From Candidatus Phytoplasma solani (GTDB lineage: Bacteria; Bacillota_I; Bacilli_A; Acholeplasmatales; Acholeplasmataceae), in contig NZ_CP155828.1 in NCBI RefSeq assembly GCF_040126175.1, forward strand, positions 496,001 to 560,000: a stretch of DNA of 64,000 bases, in the 5' to 3' direction. Shown in pieces: positions 52,762 through 62,836 of this stretch. Position 1 is the first letter of the stretch, and the number at the start of each line of letters is the position of its first letter. Below the pieces are notes generated by a model. The model was given only the letters and a program-made list of their open reading frames with translations, ran no database searches and had not been told where the DNA came from. Made by a program: the position numbers and the translations under genes.

Positions 52762-54123
52762 ATGAAAGTTATAATCATTGGTTGCACTCACGCAGGAACT
52801 GCTGCTGCTAAAACTATCAAAAAAAACAATCCTCAAACTGATATTGTAGTTTATGAAAGAAATGATAACATTTCTTTTCTTTCCTGTGGACTTGCTTTGT
52901 ATGTTGGCGGAGTTATCAAAGATAGTCGTGGTCTTTTTTATTCCAATCCTGATGAATTAATCAACATGGGAATCACTACTAAATTAGAACATGATGTTAT
53001 AAAAGTAGATTTTGAAAAAAAAGAAATCTTAGTCAAAAACTTAGAAAATAAACAAGAGTTTAAAGATAATTATGATAAATTAGTAATTGCAGCTGGTTCT
53101 TGGCCTGTTATTCCGCCAATTGAAGGAATGAATAGCAAAAACGTTTTATTATCAAAAAACTTTAATCAAGCTAAAGAAATTATTGCTTACAGCAAAAAAG
53201 TTAAAAAAATAACAGTAGTAGGTGCAGGTTATATCGGTATTGAATTAGCAGAAGCTTTTACTTTGAAAAAAAAAGAAGTTGTTTTAATTGATGCTGAACC
53301 TCGCATTATGGCTAAATATTTAGATAAAGAGTTTACTGATGTAGCCCAAAAAGAATTAACTAATCATGGAGTTAAATTAGCTTTAGGACAAAGAATAGCT
53401 GGTTTCGAAGTGAAAGATAATTTAGTCACTCGCGTTAAAACAGACAAAGATTCTTTTGAAACAGAAATGGTTGTTATGTGCATTAGTTTTAAACCTAACA
53501 CTCAATTATTTGCTCAATCTTTAAAAATTTCTCCTAATGGGGCTTTAATAATTAATGAATATATGCAAACATCTAATCCTGATGTTTATGCTTGTGGTGA
53601 TTGTGTTAATGTTTATTACAACCCCAATCAAGAAGTAAAATACATGCCTTTAGCAACTAATGCTGTTAGAATGGGGACTCTTGTAGGTTTAAACTTAATC
53701 AAAAATCAAATCAAATATTTAGGAACTCAAGGAACTAGCGGAATCAAAATTATTGATTTAAACATTTCTTCTACTGGTTTAACAGAAACAGTTGCTAAAG
53801 ATTCAGGAAAAAACTATGACACTGTCACCATTAAAGATGCTAACCGACCTGAATTTATGCCTGAATTTGAAACTGTTACTTTAAAAATTATTTTTGACAA
53901 AGATTCTCGTAAAATTTTAGGAGGACAAATTATTTCTCGAATGGATTTAACAGAGAAAATAAATACTTTAAGTGTTTGTATCCAAAACGAAATGACAGTC
54001 GAACAGTTAGCTTTTGTTGACTTTTTTTTCCAACCTCACTTTAATAAACCTTGGAGTTTACTCAATTTAGCAGGGTTGAAAGCTTTAGAAAAAAAATCTT
54101 CAACAAACATTAAAAAAAAATAA
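52762..54123 (+). CDS. nox: NADH oxidase (Nox), CoA-disulfide reductase family
   Basis: This encodes 453 residues. FAD-binding KVIIIGCTHAGTAAAKTI, the single redox cysteine in SFLSCGLALYVGG (C44), NAD-binding ITVVGAGYIGIELAEAF, and VYACGDCVNVYYN for the second FAD contact. Water-forming NADH oxidases of lactic bacteria and mollicutes look like this. It regenerates NAD+ for glycolysis and PDH. AAAAGGAAGTTTTG precedes ATG. sodA follows 50 bases on, making an oxygen-related pair. Confidence 0.93.
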   Translation: MKVIIIGCTHAGTAAAKTIKKNNPQTDIVVYERNDNISFLSCGLALYVGGVIKDSRGLFYSNPDELINMGITTKLEHDVIKVDFEKKEILVKNLENKQEFKDNYDKLVIAAGSWPVIPPIEGMNSKNVLLSKNFNQAKEIIAYSKKVKKITVVGAGYIGIELAEAFTLKKKEVVLIDAEPRIMAKYLDKEFTDVAQKELTNHGVKLALGQRIAGFEVKDNLVTRVKTDKDSFETEMVVMCISFKPNTQLFAQSLKISPNGALIINEYMQTSNPDVYACGDCVNVYYNPNQEVKYMPLATNAVRMGTLVGLNLIKNQIKYLGTQGTSGIKIIDLNISSTGLTETVAKDSGKNYDTVTIKDANRPEFMPEFETVTLKIIFDKDSRKILGGQIISRMDLTEKINTLSVCIQNEMTVEQLAFVDFFFQPHFNKPWSLLNLAGLKALEKKSSTNIKKK

Positions 54124-54172
54124 TTTTGAAAATGTTTTTCTAAAAACAAACAAAAAAAGGAGTTTTTTTCAA

Positions 54173-54784
54173 ATGCATTTTACTTTGCCTCATCTTCATT
54201 TTTCATATGACGCTTTAGAGCCATTTTTAGATAAAAAAACAATGGAACTTCACCACTCTAAACATCATCAAACATATGTTAACAATCTTAATGATGCCTT
54301 AAAAAAATACCCTCACATTAATTTTTCTTTAGAAGAGATATTAACTGATTTATCTTTGATTCCTCAAGACATTAGGCAAATAGTCCGTAATAATGGGGGA
54401 GGACATTTAAACCATAGTTTATTTTGGAATATTTTAAAATTAAACCATGGAACTTCGCCACAAGGTCTTTTAAAAGATTTAATTAACCGTGATTTTGGTT
54501 CTTTAGAATCATTTAAAAACTCTTTTAGAGATGTTTCTAAAAGTATTTTTGGTAGTGGTTGGGCTTGGCTTATTCTTAATCATAAAAATCATTTAGAAAT
54601 TGTTTCTACTTTCAATCAAGATGTTGTTTTAAACCAAGGAAAACCTCTTTTAGCTTTAGACGTTTGGGAGCATGCTTACTATTTAAATTATCAAAACCGA
54701 AGAATTGATTATATTGAAGCTTTTTTTAATGTTATAGACTGGAAACAAGTAGAAACTAACCTTAAAAATAATTATAATGAATAA
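54173..54784 (+). CDS. sodA: Superoxide dismutase (Mn/Fe family)
   Basis: This encodes 203 residues. Metal ligands are seen in MELHHSKHHQTYV (His27), LNHSLFW, and ALDVWEHAYY (Asp and His). The NNGGGHLNHS motif fits Mn-type enzymes, which have Gly in this position, but metal choice cannot be settled. It removes superoxide, useful to a cell with NADH oxidase and exposed to plant defence. AAAAAAGGAG precedes ATG. The 3' end overlaps nusB by eight bases. Confidence 0.95.
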   Translation: MHFTLPHLHFSYDALEPFLDKKTMELHHSKHHQTYVNNLNDALKKYPHINFSLEEILTDLSLIPQDIRQIVRNNGGGHLNHSLFWNILKLNHGTSPQGLLKDLINRDFGSLESFKNSFRDVSKSIFGSGWAWLILNHKNHLEIVSTFNQDVVLNQGKPLLALDVWEHAYYLNYQNRRIDYIEAFFNVIDWKQVETNLKNNYNE

Positions 54785-55181
54785 TCAAAAAAGCAATAAA
54801 AAAGCAAGATTATTGAGAATTGAAATGATTAAATTATTATATCAATATGATTTTTATAGCAATGATTTATCTTTTCAAAGTAAAGAGTTAGAAAAAGAGA
54901 TTAAAAGTATTTTTCAAAAAATCATTATAAAACTGCCATGTATTGATGAAATTATTATTAAAAATCTATATAATTATAAGTTAAGTCGTTTAAATAAAGT
55001 TGATAAAGCTATTATTCGTTTAGCTACTTTTGAATTGTTAGAAAAAACAATCCCTCATGCCGTAATTATTGATGAAGCAGTAGAATTAACAAAGCAATTT
55101 TGTAACTTAAACAACGAAAAACAACATAAATTCAACAATAAATTATTAGATGAAATCAACAAAGAATTACAAATCAAATAA
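54777..55181 (+). CDS. nusB: Transcription antitermination factor NusB
   Basis: This encodes 134 residues. KKARLLRIEMIKLLYQYDF is the N-terminal helix and VDKAIIRLATFELLEKTIPHAV then IIDEAVELTKQF is the conserved C-terminal part. It acts with NusE on boxA RNA in rRNA operons. ATG overlaps the end of sodA, so it is translated from the same message. Confidence 0.93.
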   Translation: MNNQKSNKKARLLRIEMIKLLYQYDFYSNDLSFQSKELEKEIKSIFQKIIIKLPCIDEIIIKNLYNYKLSRLNKVDKAIIRLATFELLEKTIPHAVIIDEAVELTKQFCNLNNEKQHKFNNKLLDEINKELQIK

Positions 55182-55191
55182 AAATAATCAA

Positions 55192-55219
55192 AAGGAGACT
55201 ACTAAAGTCTCTTTTTTTC
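55192..55219 (+). terminator. Terminator after nusB
   Basis: AGGAGACT and AGTCTCTTTTTTT form a stem around ACTAA, closely after the stop. Confidence 0.75.
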
Positions 55220-55390
55220 TTTATTTCAAAAAAACATTAATCATTAAAAAAAGAGATTCTTTTTGTTATAATATCTTTGAGCTTTATAATAAAAAAAATA
55301 ATTACTAAAAATTAACAATAACAAAATAGTTATAAAGTTTAATTTAAAAATTATACCATGATTAAAAAATTAATCAAAAAGAGATAAAAA

Positions 55391-56254
55391 ATGTTTTTAT
55401 TAAAACGATTTGAAGAAAAAACAAACGGCCAAAAATTAGAACAAACTCAAACAACTGATATTAAAAAAAACGCTACTCATGAACAAATTATTAAAAAAAT
55501 GTTATTTTTAATTATGTTTTTTCTTTTGGCTTTTGTTATTTCTTTTGTTATTTTTAAATCATTTAAAATAACATACATAACCACCGAAAACAAATATGGC
55601 GAGACGAAAAACGACGTTCCCGATTCAAATTTCTTTATGCAATCATTAGGATTTATCTTTTTAATTACTATGATATCAGGTGTTTTATCATGTTTTCTTT
55701 TTGATTTAGCTTGGTTAACGACTCCTATTTTTACTCTTTCTTTAGGTTCATTTTTAGGTATTTTTTCTGATACAACAAGATATTTTGTTCCAGTAACACA
55801 AGGAAAACCAACAAATCAAAATAGTATTTTTATTTTCATGAGTGTTTTCATTTTCTTTCTAATGAGTAATTTTTTCATCACTATTTTGCTTTATTATAAA
55901 AAATTTCGCAAACAAAAAAACCAAGCAATAGCAAATAAAATTACTTTTGTTGGTGTTAATTTTTGTATCGTTACTATTACTTTTTTGTTGTTGTTTAGTT
56001 TTATTGTTGCAATAGTTGATCCAGAAAATATTAAAATTTTTAAAAATGTTTGGGTTATTATTGTTTTATTGATTTTCAGCGGTATTGTCGCAACAAGCTC
56101 TCTTGTTATTGCTAGTGCTTTATGTCTTTTAGATGTTATTATCGAAAAACAAATTAACAATAAATACGTAGCTTCTTTAGCTTTTATTTTATTTGTCCTC
56201 ATGGTATATCCAATTTTTAAAATGTTTTATAACGCGTTTAAAAAAAGAAAATAA
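55391..56254 (+). CDS. Six-span membrane protein of unknown family
   Basis: This encodes 287 residues; AAAGAGATAAAAA precedes ATG. A polar N-terminus of about 35 residues is followed by spans at MLFLIMFFLLAFVISFVIF, FIFLITMISGVLSCFLF, IFTLSLGSFLGIF, FIFMSVFIFFLMSNFFIT, ITFVGVNFCIVTITFLLLF, and further spans to about 278. The C-terminus is basic (FKKRK). No motif is recognised. In style it resembles the membrane protein at 50,641. A terminator-like stem (AATAACTTT/AAAGGTTATT) lies at the gene end. Confidence 0.75.
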   Translation: MFLLKRFEEKTNGQKLEQTQTTDIKKNATHEQIIKKMLFLIMFFLLAFVISFVIFKSFKITYITTENKYGETKNDVPDSNFFMQSLGFIFLITMISGVLSCFLFDLAWLTTPIFTLSLGSFLGIFSDTTRYFVPVTQGKPTNQNSIFIFMSVFIFFLMSNFFITILLYYKKFRKQKNQAIANKITFVGVNFCIVTITFLLLFSFIVAIVDPENIKIFKNVWVIIVLLIFSGIVATSSLVIASALCLLDVIIEKQINNKYVASLAFILFVLMVYPIFKMFYNAFKKRK

Positions 56255-56292
56255 CTTTTTATTCAAGACAAATAAGTTAAAGGTTATTTTTT
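56251..56292 (+). terminator. Terminator of the 55,391 gene
   Basis: AATAACTTT and AAAGGTTATT pair with one bulge around a 22-base loop, followed by TTTTTTTTG. Confidence 0.5.
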
Positions 56293-56365
56293 TTGTTTAT
56301 TGAAAAAACAAACACTCTCAAAACTCAAAATCAATTCCAATCAAAACTAAAAGGACTTTAAAAAA

Positions 56366-58183
56366 ATGAACATAACAAAAACCAAAGAAAGGCAACAACG
56401 GATTCGTAATTTTTCTATTATTGCTCATATTGACCACGGAAAATCAACTTTAGCTGACCGTATTTTAGAACTAACAGGAACTATTGACAAAAGAATGATG
56501 CAAGCCCAAATTCTTGATTCAATGGATTTAGAAAGAGAAAGAGGGATTACCATTAAATTAAATGCTGTCCAAATTATTTATCAAGCTAAAAATAAGCAAG
56601 AATATATTATGCATTTAATTGATACTCCTGGTCATGTTGATTTTAGTTATGAAGTTTCACGTTCTTTAGTTGCTTGCGAAGGGGCACTTTTAGTTATTGA
56701 TGCCGCTCAAGGAATTCAAGCACAAACTTTAGCCAATGTTTATTTAGCCAAAGATAATAATTTAGCGATTATACCTGTTCTTAATAAGGTTGACCTCCCA
56801 AGTGCTGATATTCCTAAGGTTAAAGAAGAAATTCAAGAAATCCTTAATATTGATCCAAATCTTGCAATTATTGCTAGTGGCAAAACAGGGATAGGTGTTA
56901 TTGATATTTTAGAAAGAATTATAACTCATATTAAACCTCCACAAGGTGAAATTCAAAGTCCTTTACAAGCTTTGATTTTTGATTCTTATTTTGACCCTTA
57001 TAAAGGGGTAGTACCTTCAATTAGAATCATTAATGGAATAATTAAAAAAGGTGATAAAATTATTTTTATGGCAAGCAAGCAAATTTATGAAGTAGTAGAA
57101 GTTGGGGTTTATAACCCTAAGCAAATCACCAAAGATTATCTAGCTCCAGGAGATGTTGGTTATTTGACTGCCGCTATCAAAAGTATTAATCATGTAAGAG
57201 TGGGAGACACTATTACTTCTTATCACTTACCCGCTTTAAAACCATTGTCAGGATATAAAAAAATGAATTCTGTTGTTTTTTGTGGTCTTTATCCTATCGA
57301 AATTAACAAATATGAAGCTTTAAAAGAAGCTTTAGAAAAATTAAAATTAAACGACTCTTCTTTAATTTTTGAACCAGAAAGTTCTTCAGCTTTAGGTCTA
57401 GGTTTTCGAACGGGTTTTTTAGGTCTTTTGCATATGGAAATCATCCAAGAACGTATTAGTCGCGAATTCGGAGTTGAAGTAATTGCAACAGCTCCTTCTG
57501 TTATTTATCACGTCTACACCCTGAAAGGGGGGAAACTTTTGGTTGATAATCCTTCTAATTTGCCATCCCCACAAACAATTGAAAAAATTGAAGAACCTTT
57601 TATTAAAGCAACTATCATCTGTCCTGAAATTTATATTGGTAAAGTGATGGAATTGTCGCAAAAAAAAAGAGGTAGTTTACAAAATATCGAATATATCGAT
57701 CAACAAAGAACCAAGATAAATTATTTGTTACCTTTTTCAGAAATTATTTATAGTTATTTTGATAAATTAAAATCTCTTACAAAAGGTTATGCTTCTTTCG
57801 ATTATGAAATTGATGAGTATCAAGTTTCAAAATTGCAAAAAATGGATATTTTGTTAAACGGAGAAATAATAGACGCTTTATCTTTAATAGTTCATAAAGA
57901 TTTTGCTTATGAAAAAGGGAAAGCTATTTGCGAAACTTTAAAAGAATTTATTCCAAAACAAATGTTTGAGATTCCTATTCAAGCCGCTTTAGGAAAAAAA
58001 ATTATTGCTCGTGAAACCATTAAAGCTATGCGTAAAGATGTAACAGCTAAACTTTATGGAGGAGATATTACACGTAAAAAAAAATTGCTGGAAAAACAAA
58101 AAAAAGGTAAAAAGAAAATGAAAACTTTAGGTAAAGTCGAATTACCACAAAAAGCTTTTTTAGCCATTTTGTCAACTAAATAA
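56366..58183 (+). CDS. lepA: Elongation factor 4 (LepA)
   Basis: This encodes 605 residues. [16 protein letters not shown] is G1, [19 protein letters not shown] switch II, and [13 protein letters not shown]4. The LepA-specific C-terminal domain is seen in [20 protein letters not shown] and [20 protein letters not shown]. It is a translational GTPase that assists stalled or mis-translocated ribosomes and ribosome assembly. It follows AAAAGGACTTTAAAAAA. Confidence 0.97.
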   Translation: MNITKTKERQQRIRNFSIIAHIDHGKSTLADRILELTGTIDKRMMQAQILDSMDLERERGITIKLNAVQIIYQAKNKQEYIMHLIDTPGHVDFSYEVSRSLVACEGALLVIDAAQGIQAQTLANVYLAKDNNLAIIPVLNKVDLPSADIPKVKEEIQEILNIDPNLAIIASGKTGIGVIDILERIITHIKPPQGEIQSPLQALIFDSYFDPYKGVVPSIRIINGIIKKGDKIIFMASKQIYEVVEVGVYNPKQITKDYLAPGDVGYLTAAIKSINHVRVGDTITSYHLPALKPLSGYKKMNSVVFCGLYPIEINKYEALKEALEKLKLNDSSLIFEPESSSALGLGFRTGFLGLLHMEIIQERISREFGVEVIATAPSVIYHVYTLKGGKLLVDNPSNLPSPQTIEKIEEPFIKATIICPEIYIGKVMELSQKKRGSLQNIEYIDQQRTKINYLLPFSEIIYSYFDKLKSLTKGYASFDYEIDEYQVSKLQKMDILLNGEIIDALSLIVHKDFAYEKGKAICETLKEFIPKQMFEIPIQAALGKKIIARETIKAMRKDVTAKLYGGDITRKKKLLEKQKKGKKKMKTLGKVELPQKAFLAILSTK

Positions 58184-58316
58184 TTTCATCCTTAATATTA
58201 TAATACCAAAATAACATTCAAAAGACACTAAACCAAAAATGGCAACCATCCAAAAACAAAAAAATCAAAAAATTGTTAGTAGTCCACAGAAAACAATTCC
58301 AAAGAAAAAATAATTT

Positions 58317-58752
58317 ATCCTTTTTATTTCGCTTATAGCCCAGCAAGAATAAATGTTGGTTCTATTTGTTTTAATAATAGCTATAACAAAGGGGTTTCGT
58401 AAGTAGTAGTTATGTTGTTTTTAAAAACAAAAATACAAAAATAATAAAAAATGAATTTTTATTTATTGTTTTTAAATTTGAATCTTTTTTAAAATTAATC
58501 AAAAAATTAGTTGAATCTTTAAAAGCAACAGTTCGCGGTAAATGTGGTTTTGAAGATTTTTCACGTATTTTAATCCCCGCCCCTTCAATCGAACAAAAAA
58601 ATAAAATTATTGATTTATCACAAAAAAACAAAAAAAGAAGAAAAAAATTGGAACTACAAATAAAAGAAATCAAAAAAAGTTTGCAAAATAAAATAAATTT
58701 TTTTAAAAAAAGGATAAAATCGGTAGCAAATTCAATTAAAATCTTTTTTTAA
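58317..58752 (+). pseudogene. hsdS: Type I restriction specificity subunit (HsdS) remnant
   Basis: One frame reads YFAYSPARINVGSICFNN then YNKGVS, and after a one-base shift the next frame continues SSYVVFKNKN, ATVRGKCGFEDFSRILIPA, PSIEQKNKIIDLSQ and a coiled-coil RRKKLELQIKEIKKSL tail. This is the second target-recognition plus conserved helix pattern of HsdS (SPARINVGS, IP-P-IEQ-KI). Only the last part of the gene is left and a frameshift and stops break it. It links to the restriction remnant at 25,641. Confidence 0.65.
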
Positions 58753-58828
58753 AACCAAAAAATAATAAAAAGGGATAAAATATCGTATTAATAAAAAAAA
58801 ATTAATATAAAAAAAGAGGAGGTTAGTT

Positions 58829-60226
58829 TTGGATAAAGAAAATATTATGAATAAAGAAGATATTCAAAAAATTTTAACTTTCGCTTTAGAACAAGGAGCA
58901 GATTTTGCTGAATTATTTTTTGAAAATACTTCTTCTGAAACTCTTAAAGTTATTGGAGAAGAAGTGACTTCTATCAACAATAATAATATTTTTGGAGTGG
59001 GGATGCGTTTGTTAAAGGGTTTTGATGAAATTTATGGTTATACTAATCAAATAGATTATGACAGTGTTTTGGTTTTAGTTGAAAAAATGAAACATTCTTT
59101 CCAAGGAGCAAAAACATCTGTTATTCCTTTAAAAAAATCACAATCTTTTATCAAAAGTGTTCAAAAACCTTTTGATAGTATTTCTAAAAAAGAAAAAACA
59201 AAAAAATTATTAAAATTATCAAAAATAATGAAAAAATATGATTCTAAAATAATTCAATCAATAGTTACTCTCAGTGAAAAAAAACAGCAAGTTTTAATTG
59301 CTAACAGTTTAGGGGTTTATCAAAAAGACCAAAGAAATTATATTAGATGTGGTCTAGTTGCAGTAGCTCAATTAGGACAAGAAATGCAAGAAGCTTTTGA
59401 AGGACCAGGCCGTTTTATGGGGTTAGAATTTTTTGACCAAATAAATTTAGAAGCAATTGCTCTCAATGTAGCTATTCAAGCGGTTTCTTTGTTGCAAGCT
59501 CAACCGTTAAAACCTCAAATCATGCCAGTTGTTATTAATCATGGTTTTGGGGGGGTTATTTTTCATGAAGCATGCGGTCATCCGCTAGAAGCAACTGCTA
59601 TTGCTAAAGGACTTTCTCCTTTTAGCAATAAAATGAATAAAAAAATCGCTTCCGAAGTAGTAACAGCTTATGATAATGGTAATATTGAAGGGGCTTGGGG
59701 TAGACTTAATTTTGACGATGAAGGACGCAAAACTCAAAAAAACCTTTTAATTGAAAAAGGAATTTTAAAAGGATATTTAATTGATTTTCGTAATAGTCGT
59801 AAAATGAAAATGGAACCTACCGGTTCTGCTCGTCGACAGTCTTATAAATATCCTCCAACTTCTCGCATGAATTCAACTTATATTGAAAAAGGCAATGAAA
59901 CCCCAGAACAAATCATTAAAGATACTCCTTATGGTCTTTATGCTAAAAGTTTAGGTGGTGGAACTGTTGTTCCTGCAACAGGAGAATTTAATTTTGTCGT
60001 TAATGAAGGTTATTTAATTGAACAAGGTAAATTAACAACTCACGTTAAAGGTGCAATGTTAATTGGATATGGCGCCGATATTTTAAAAAAAATTGATCGT
60101 GTTGCTGATGATTTAGTTTTAGGTCAAGGAATGTGTGGTTCTGTTTCTGGTTCTTTACCAGTTGATGTCGGACAACCCACAATTAGAGTCAAAGAAATGA
60201 TTGTAGGGGGGGGTAAAACATCATGA
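58829..60226 (+). CDS. tldD: Metalloprotease TldD
   Basis: This encodes 465 residues from TTG 58,829, with AGGAGG (58,817-58,822) six bases upstream. The zinc site is FHEACGHPLEATAIAKG, a HExxxH arrangement; EPTGSARRQSYKYPPTSRM and the end GSVSGSLPVDVGQPTIRVKE are also conserved. TldD forms a heterodimer with TldE (PmbA) that degrades unfolded peptides and matures modified peptides. A G8 run at 60,206-60,213 lies in its last codons. It overlaps pmbA by four bases. Confidence 0.92.
   Translation: MDKENIMNKEDIQKILTFALEQGADFAELFFENTSSETLKVIGEEVTSINNNNIFGVGMRLLKGFDEIYGYTNQIDYDSVLVLVEKMKHSFQGAKTSVIPLKKSQSFIKSVQKPFDSISKKEKTKKLLKLSKIMKKYDSKIIQSIVTLSEKKQQVLIANSLGVYQKDQRNYIRCGLVAVAQLGQEMQEAFEGPGRFMGLEFFDQINLEAIALNVAIQAVSLLQAQPLKPQIMPVVINHGFGGVIFHEACGHPLEATAIAKGLSPFSNKMNKKIASEVVTAYDNGNIEGAWGRLNFDDEGRKTQKNLLIEKGILKGYLIDFRNSRKMKMEPTGSARRQSYKYPPTSRMNSTYIEKGNETPEQIIKDTPYGLYAKSLGGGTVVPATGEFNFVVNEGYLIEQGKLTTHVKGAMLIGYGADILKKIDRVADDLVLGQGMCGSVSGSLPVDVGQPTIRVKEMIVGGGKTS
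60206..60213 (+). promoter_or_regulatory. G8 tract inside tldD, ribosome-binding site of pmbA
   Basis: GGGGGGGG ends ten bases before ATG 60,223 of pmbA. It is the only purine-rich site there, so it probably binds the ribosome. Slippage would change the end of TldD and its overlap with pmbA. Confidence 0.55.
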
Positions 60227-61536
60227 AAACGACTAAATGGATTTTTCAAGGTTTAAAAGAAGGTTTTGAAGCTTTAGAAATACTTATTCATGAAACAAAA
60301 ACTTTTAAATTATCTTTAGAACAAGGAAAAATAGATACTTGTGTCCATAGTAATGTTACATCTTTTACAATCAGAGGAATTTACCAAAATCAAAAAGCAT
60401 CTTTTTACCTAGAAAAAATTGATGATAAAACTTTTTTTGATGCTCTAAAAAAACTTAAAGAAAACTGTCAAATTATTACTTCCAAAGAGCCAGCTTTAAT
60501 TTTTGAAGGATCAGTAAATTATCCAGAAGTTATAGAAAATAAATTTGATTTTAATCAAATTCCTTTAGATAATAAAATAAAATTATTATTACAATCAGAA
60601 CAAATTTTATCAAAAAGTATTTATTTACAAAAAATAGACGATCTTATTTATCAAGAAAATTATTATAAAACTACTTTAGTAAATTCTAAAGGGATTAATT
60701 TATCACATCAAAATAGTTTTGCTTACTTGTATGCTTCAGGTGTTTTTCAAAAAGAAAAAGACATTGAAAGTTATGGTAAAAGTATTTTGGCAAAAACTTT
60801 CGATACATTTGATCCAGTAAAACTAAGTAATCAAATTGTTAATATGGCTGAAAAAAAATTAGGGGGGGGGTCAATTCTATCACAAAAATATCCTGTTGTT
60901 TTTTCTAACAAAATGTTTGCCAATCTTTTAGAAAGTTTTAGTGATGTTTTTTCAGGTAACAGTGCTTATCGTAATTTAACTAAATTAAAAAATAAAGTAA
61001 ATCACTTAATTGCCTCTCCAATAGTCAATATTATTGATGATCCTCTTAATGATAAGGCTTATTTTAAAGAAAAATTCGATGAAGAAGGCGTAGCTTGTCA
61101 AACTAAAGCGATAATTTCTCAAGGAATTTTCAAAGGTTTTATCCATAATTTAAAAACTGCTCATCTTTTTAATCAAAAACCTACTGGAAATGGTTTTAGT
61201 GGGGGTATTTCTATGATTAATTGTTATTTAGCACCAGGAAATAAAACTTTTAAAGATTTAATTTCAGCCATTAAAAATGGTGTTTACATTACTGATTTAA
61301 TCGGGATGCATGCAGGCGTTAAAGATGTTAGTGGAGATTTTAGCTTACAAGCTAGCGGTTTTAAAATTGAAAAAGGTAAAATCACAACTCCTGTTAAAAT
61401 GATTGTTCTTTCTGGTAATTTTTTTGAAATATTAAAAAATATTATTGCCATTGCTAATGATTTTGAATTCCAAACTTCAGGATTTGGCAGTGCTAGTGTC
61501 TATGTTGGTGATTTAAGTATTGCTGGCAAAAATTAA
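60223..61536 (+). CDS. pmbA: TldE/PmbA family metalloprotease partner
   Basis: This encodes 437 residues. SVYVGDLSIAGK, GNGFSGGISMINCYLAPGN, and GIFKGFIHNLKTAH belong to the TldE/PmbA family; the HExxxH motif is absent, as expected for the non-catalytic partner. It pairs with TldD encoded directly upstream (ATGA overlap). A G9 tract (60,862-60,870) encodes Gly-Gly-Gly in LGGGSIL and is a slippage risk in the middle of the gene. Confidence 0.92.
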   Translation: MKTTKWIFQGLKEGFEALEILIHETKTFKLSLEQGKIDTCVHSNVTSFTIRGIYQNQKASFYLEKIDDKTFFDALKKLKENCQIITSKEPALIFEGSVNYPEVIENKFDFNQIPLDNKIKLLLQSEQILSKSIYLQKIDDLIYQENYYKTTLVNSKGINLSHQNSFAYLYASGVFQKEKDIESYGKSILAKTFDTFDPVKLSNQIVNMAEKKLGGGSILSQKYPVVFSNKMFANLLESFSDVFSGNSAYRNLTKLKNKVNHLIASPIVNIIDDPLNDKAYFKEKFDEEGVACQTKAIISQGIFKGFIHNLKTAHLFNQKPTGNGFSGGISMINCYLAPGNKTFKDLISAIKNGVYITDLIGMHAGVKDVSGDFSLQASGFKIEKGKITTPVKMIVLSGNFFEILKNIIAIANDFEFQTSGFGSASVYVGDLSIAGKN

Positions 61537-61591
61537 ATTTTAATATTTTTCTTTTCCTTTATAAATTTTAATCAAGATATTTTATTTAATA

Positions 61592-62472
61592 AAAAAGAAA
61601 GAAGATAAAAAAATATATCAACAAAATCATCTCCTTCAAAAATTTAATTTTGAAAACCTTATTAAATCATTATTTTTTATTAGTAATTTTGTTGTTAGTT
61701 GTGTAACTATTTTTTATGTTATTATAGCAGCAATGCATACCGACGGATTGCAAACTCCTTTTATTTTTTCTCATCCAACAATTACTAATATTTTAATTCT
61801 TGTTGTCTTTTTTATGAATCTTGCCAAATACAAAGATAATAAAATTTATTATTGGATTACTTTAACTACTTTAATTTCTGCCACCATTACTTTAATTTTT
61901 TCTTCCGATGAAATGGCTTCCAATATCAAATTATTAATAGATCGAGATAATATTTTTAATTACTTTTTCCGTTTACATAAAATTATTTTACCATCCTTAT
62001 ACTTAATTTTTTATATTTTCTTAGATAAAAATACTCTTTTCAAAAAAAAGAAGTTTATTAGTCATTTTCATTTATCCTTTAATCTATGTTATATCTATTC
62101 AATTATTAGGTAGTTTGTCTTTTATACAAAAAAATAACATTACCCAAGAAAATAAAATACAAAAAAATTTTTCTATAAAAGGTTTTATTTTTAATATCTT
62201 AAAAATTGGTTTTTTATTTTTACCGTTAACACCAAGTGTTTTAGGCATCACTTTTATTAAAGAAGAAGTAATGAATAAATCTAAGTTTAGAACAACTTTC
62301 TTATGCGTAGGTATTTTTTTAATTACTGTCACTTTAGGTGGTTTTTGGTATCCTTTTCCTTTTGCAAAAAAACACTTATCAGACTTTCAATGATGAAAGT
62401 TTTGCTAATGAATTAATAAAAAGTTATTCCAAAGATAAAATAGTTACAGAAGACCTTTCAGAAAATGATACA
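61592..62472 (+). pseudogene. Membrane protein gene with frameshifts
   Basis: The frame from about 61,592 has no standard start codon. It encodes ...IKSLFFISNFVVSCVTIF, HTDGLQTPFIFSHPTITNI, and further spans up to FLDKNTLFKKKK, where a run of eight A (about 62,041) shifts it. The next frame continues SLLVIFIYPLIYVISIQLL, then LKIGFLFLPLTPSVLGITF and VGIFLITVTLGGFWYPFPF, and a second shift near 62,375 leads to TYQTFNDESFANELIKSYSK. Together it was a membrane protein of about 290 residues with six or seven spans. Family not recognised. Confidence 0.6.
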
Positions 62473-62479
62473 AGGTAAA

Positions 62480-62740
62480 TTCTAAATAACAATAATACCC
62501 AACACAAAGAAGCACCAAAAAAACTTTTTAAAGATAAATACAAACCTTGAAAAAAGTAGATCCGAAGAATTAAAATATGTACAAGAAAATTGGGGCACAA
62601 TAACAAACAAAAATTATGAATACAAGTATATATGGTTATAATAAAAAAATAATTTACTTATGATCAAAATGGTAATGCTTGTAGACAAAGCCAAAATTGG
62701 TTTATTGGGTTAGCATTGGAGTTAATCTTTCTTTTTTTAT
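62480..62740 (+). other. Gene-free tail with a DUF2963-like fragment
   Basis: Short broken frames read KNYEYKYIYGYNKKII and YDQNGNACRQSQ, similar in style to DUF2963 (YxYdxxGn). No intact gene. Confidence 0.3.
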
Positions 62741-62800
62741 AATAAAAAAATAATATCATCACACAAAAGTAAAAAAATAATAAAATTAATATTAAAATGA

Positions 62801-62834
62801 AAAATACCACTCTAAAAAGAGTGGTATTTTTTTT
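62801..62834. terminator. Terminator after lon
   Basis: AAAATACCACTCT-AAAA-AGAGTGGTATTTT is a 13-bp perfect stem with A and T tails, immediately beyond the lon stop and usable in both directions. Confidence 0.9.
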
Positions 62835-62836
62835 GA

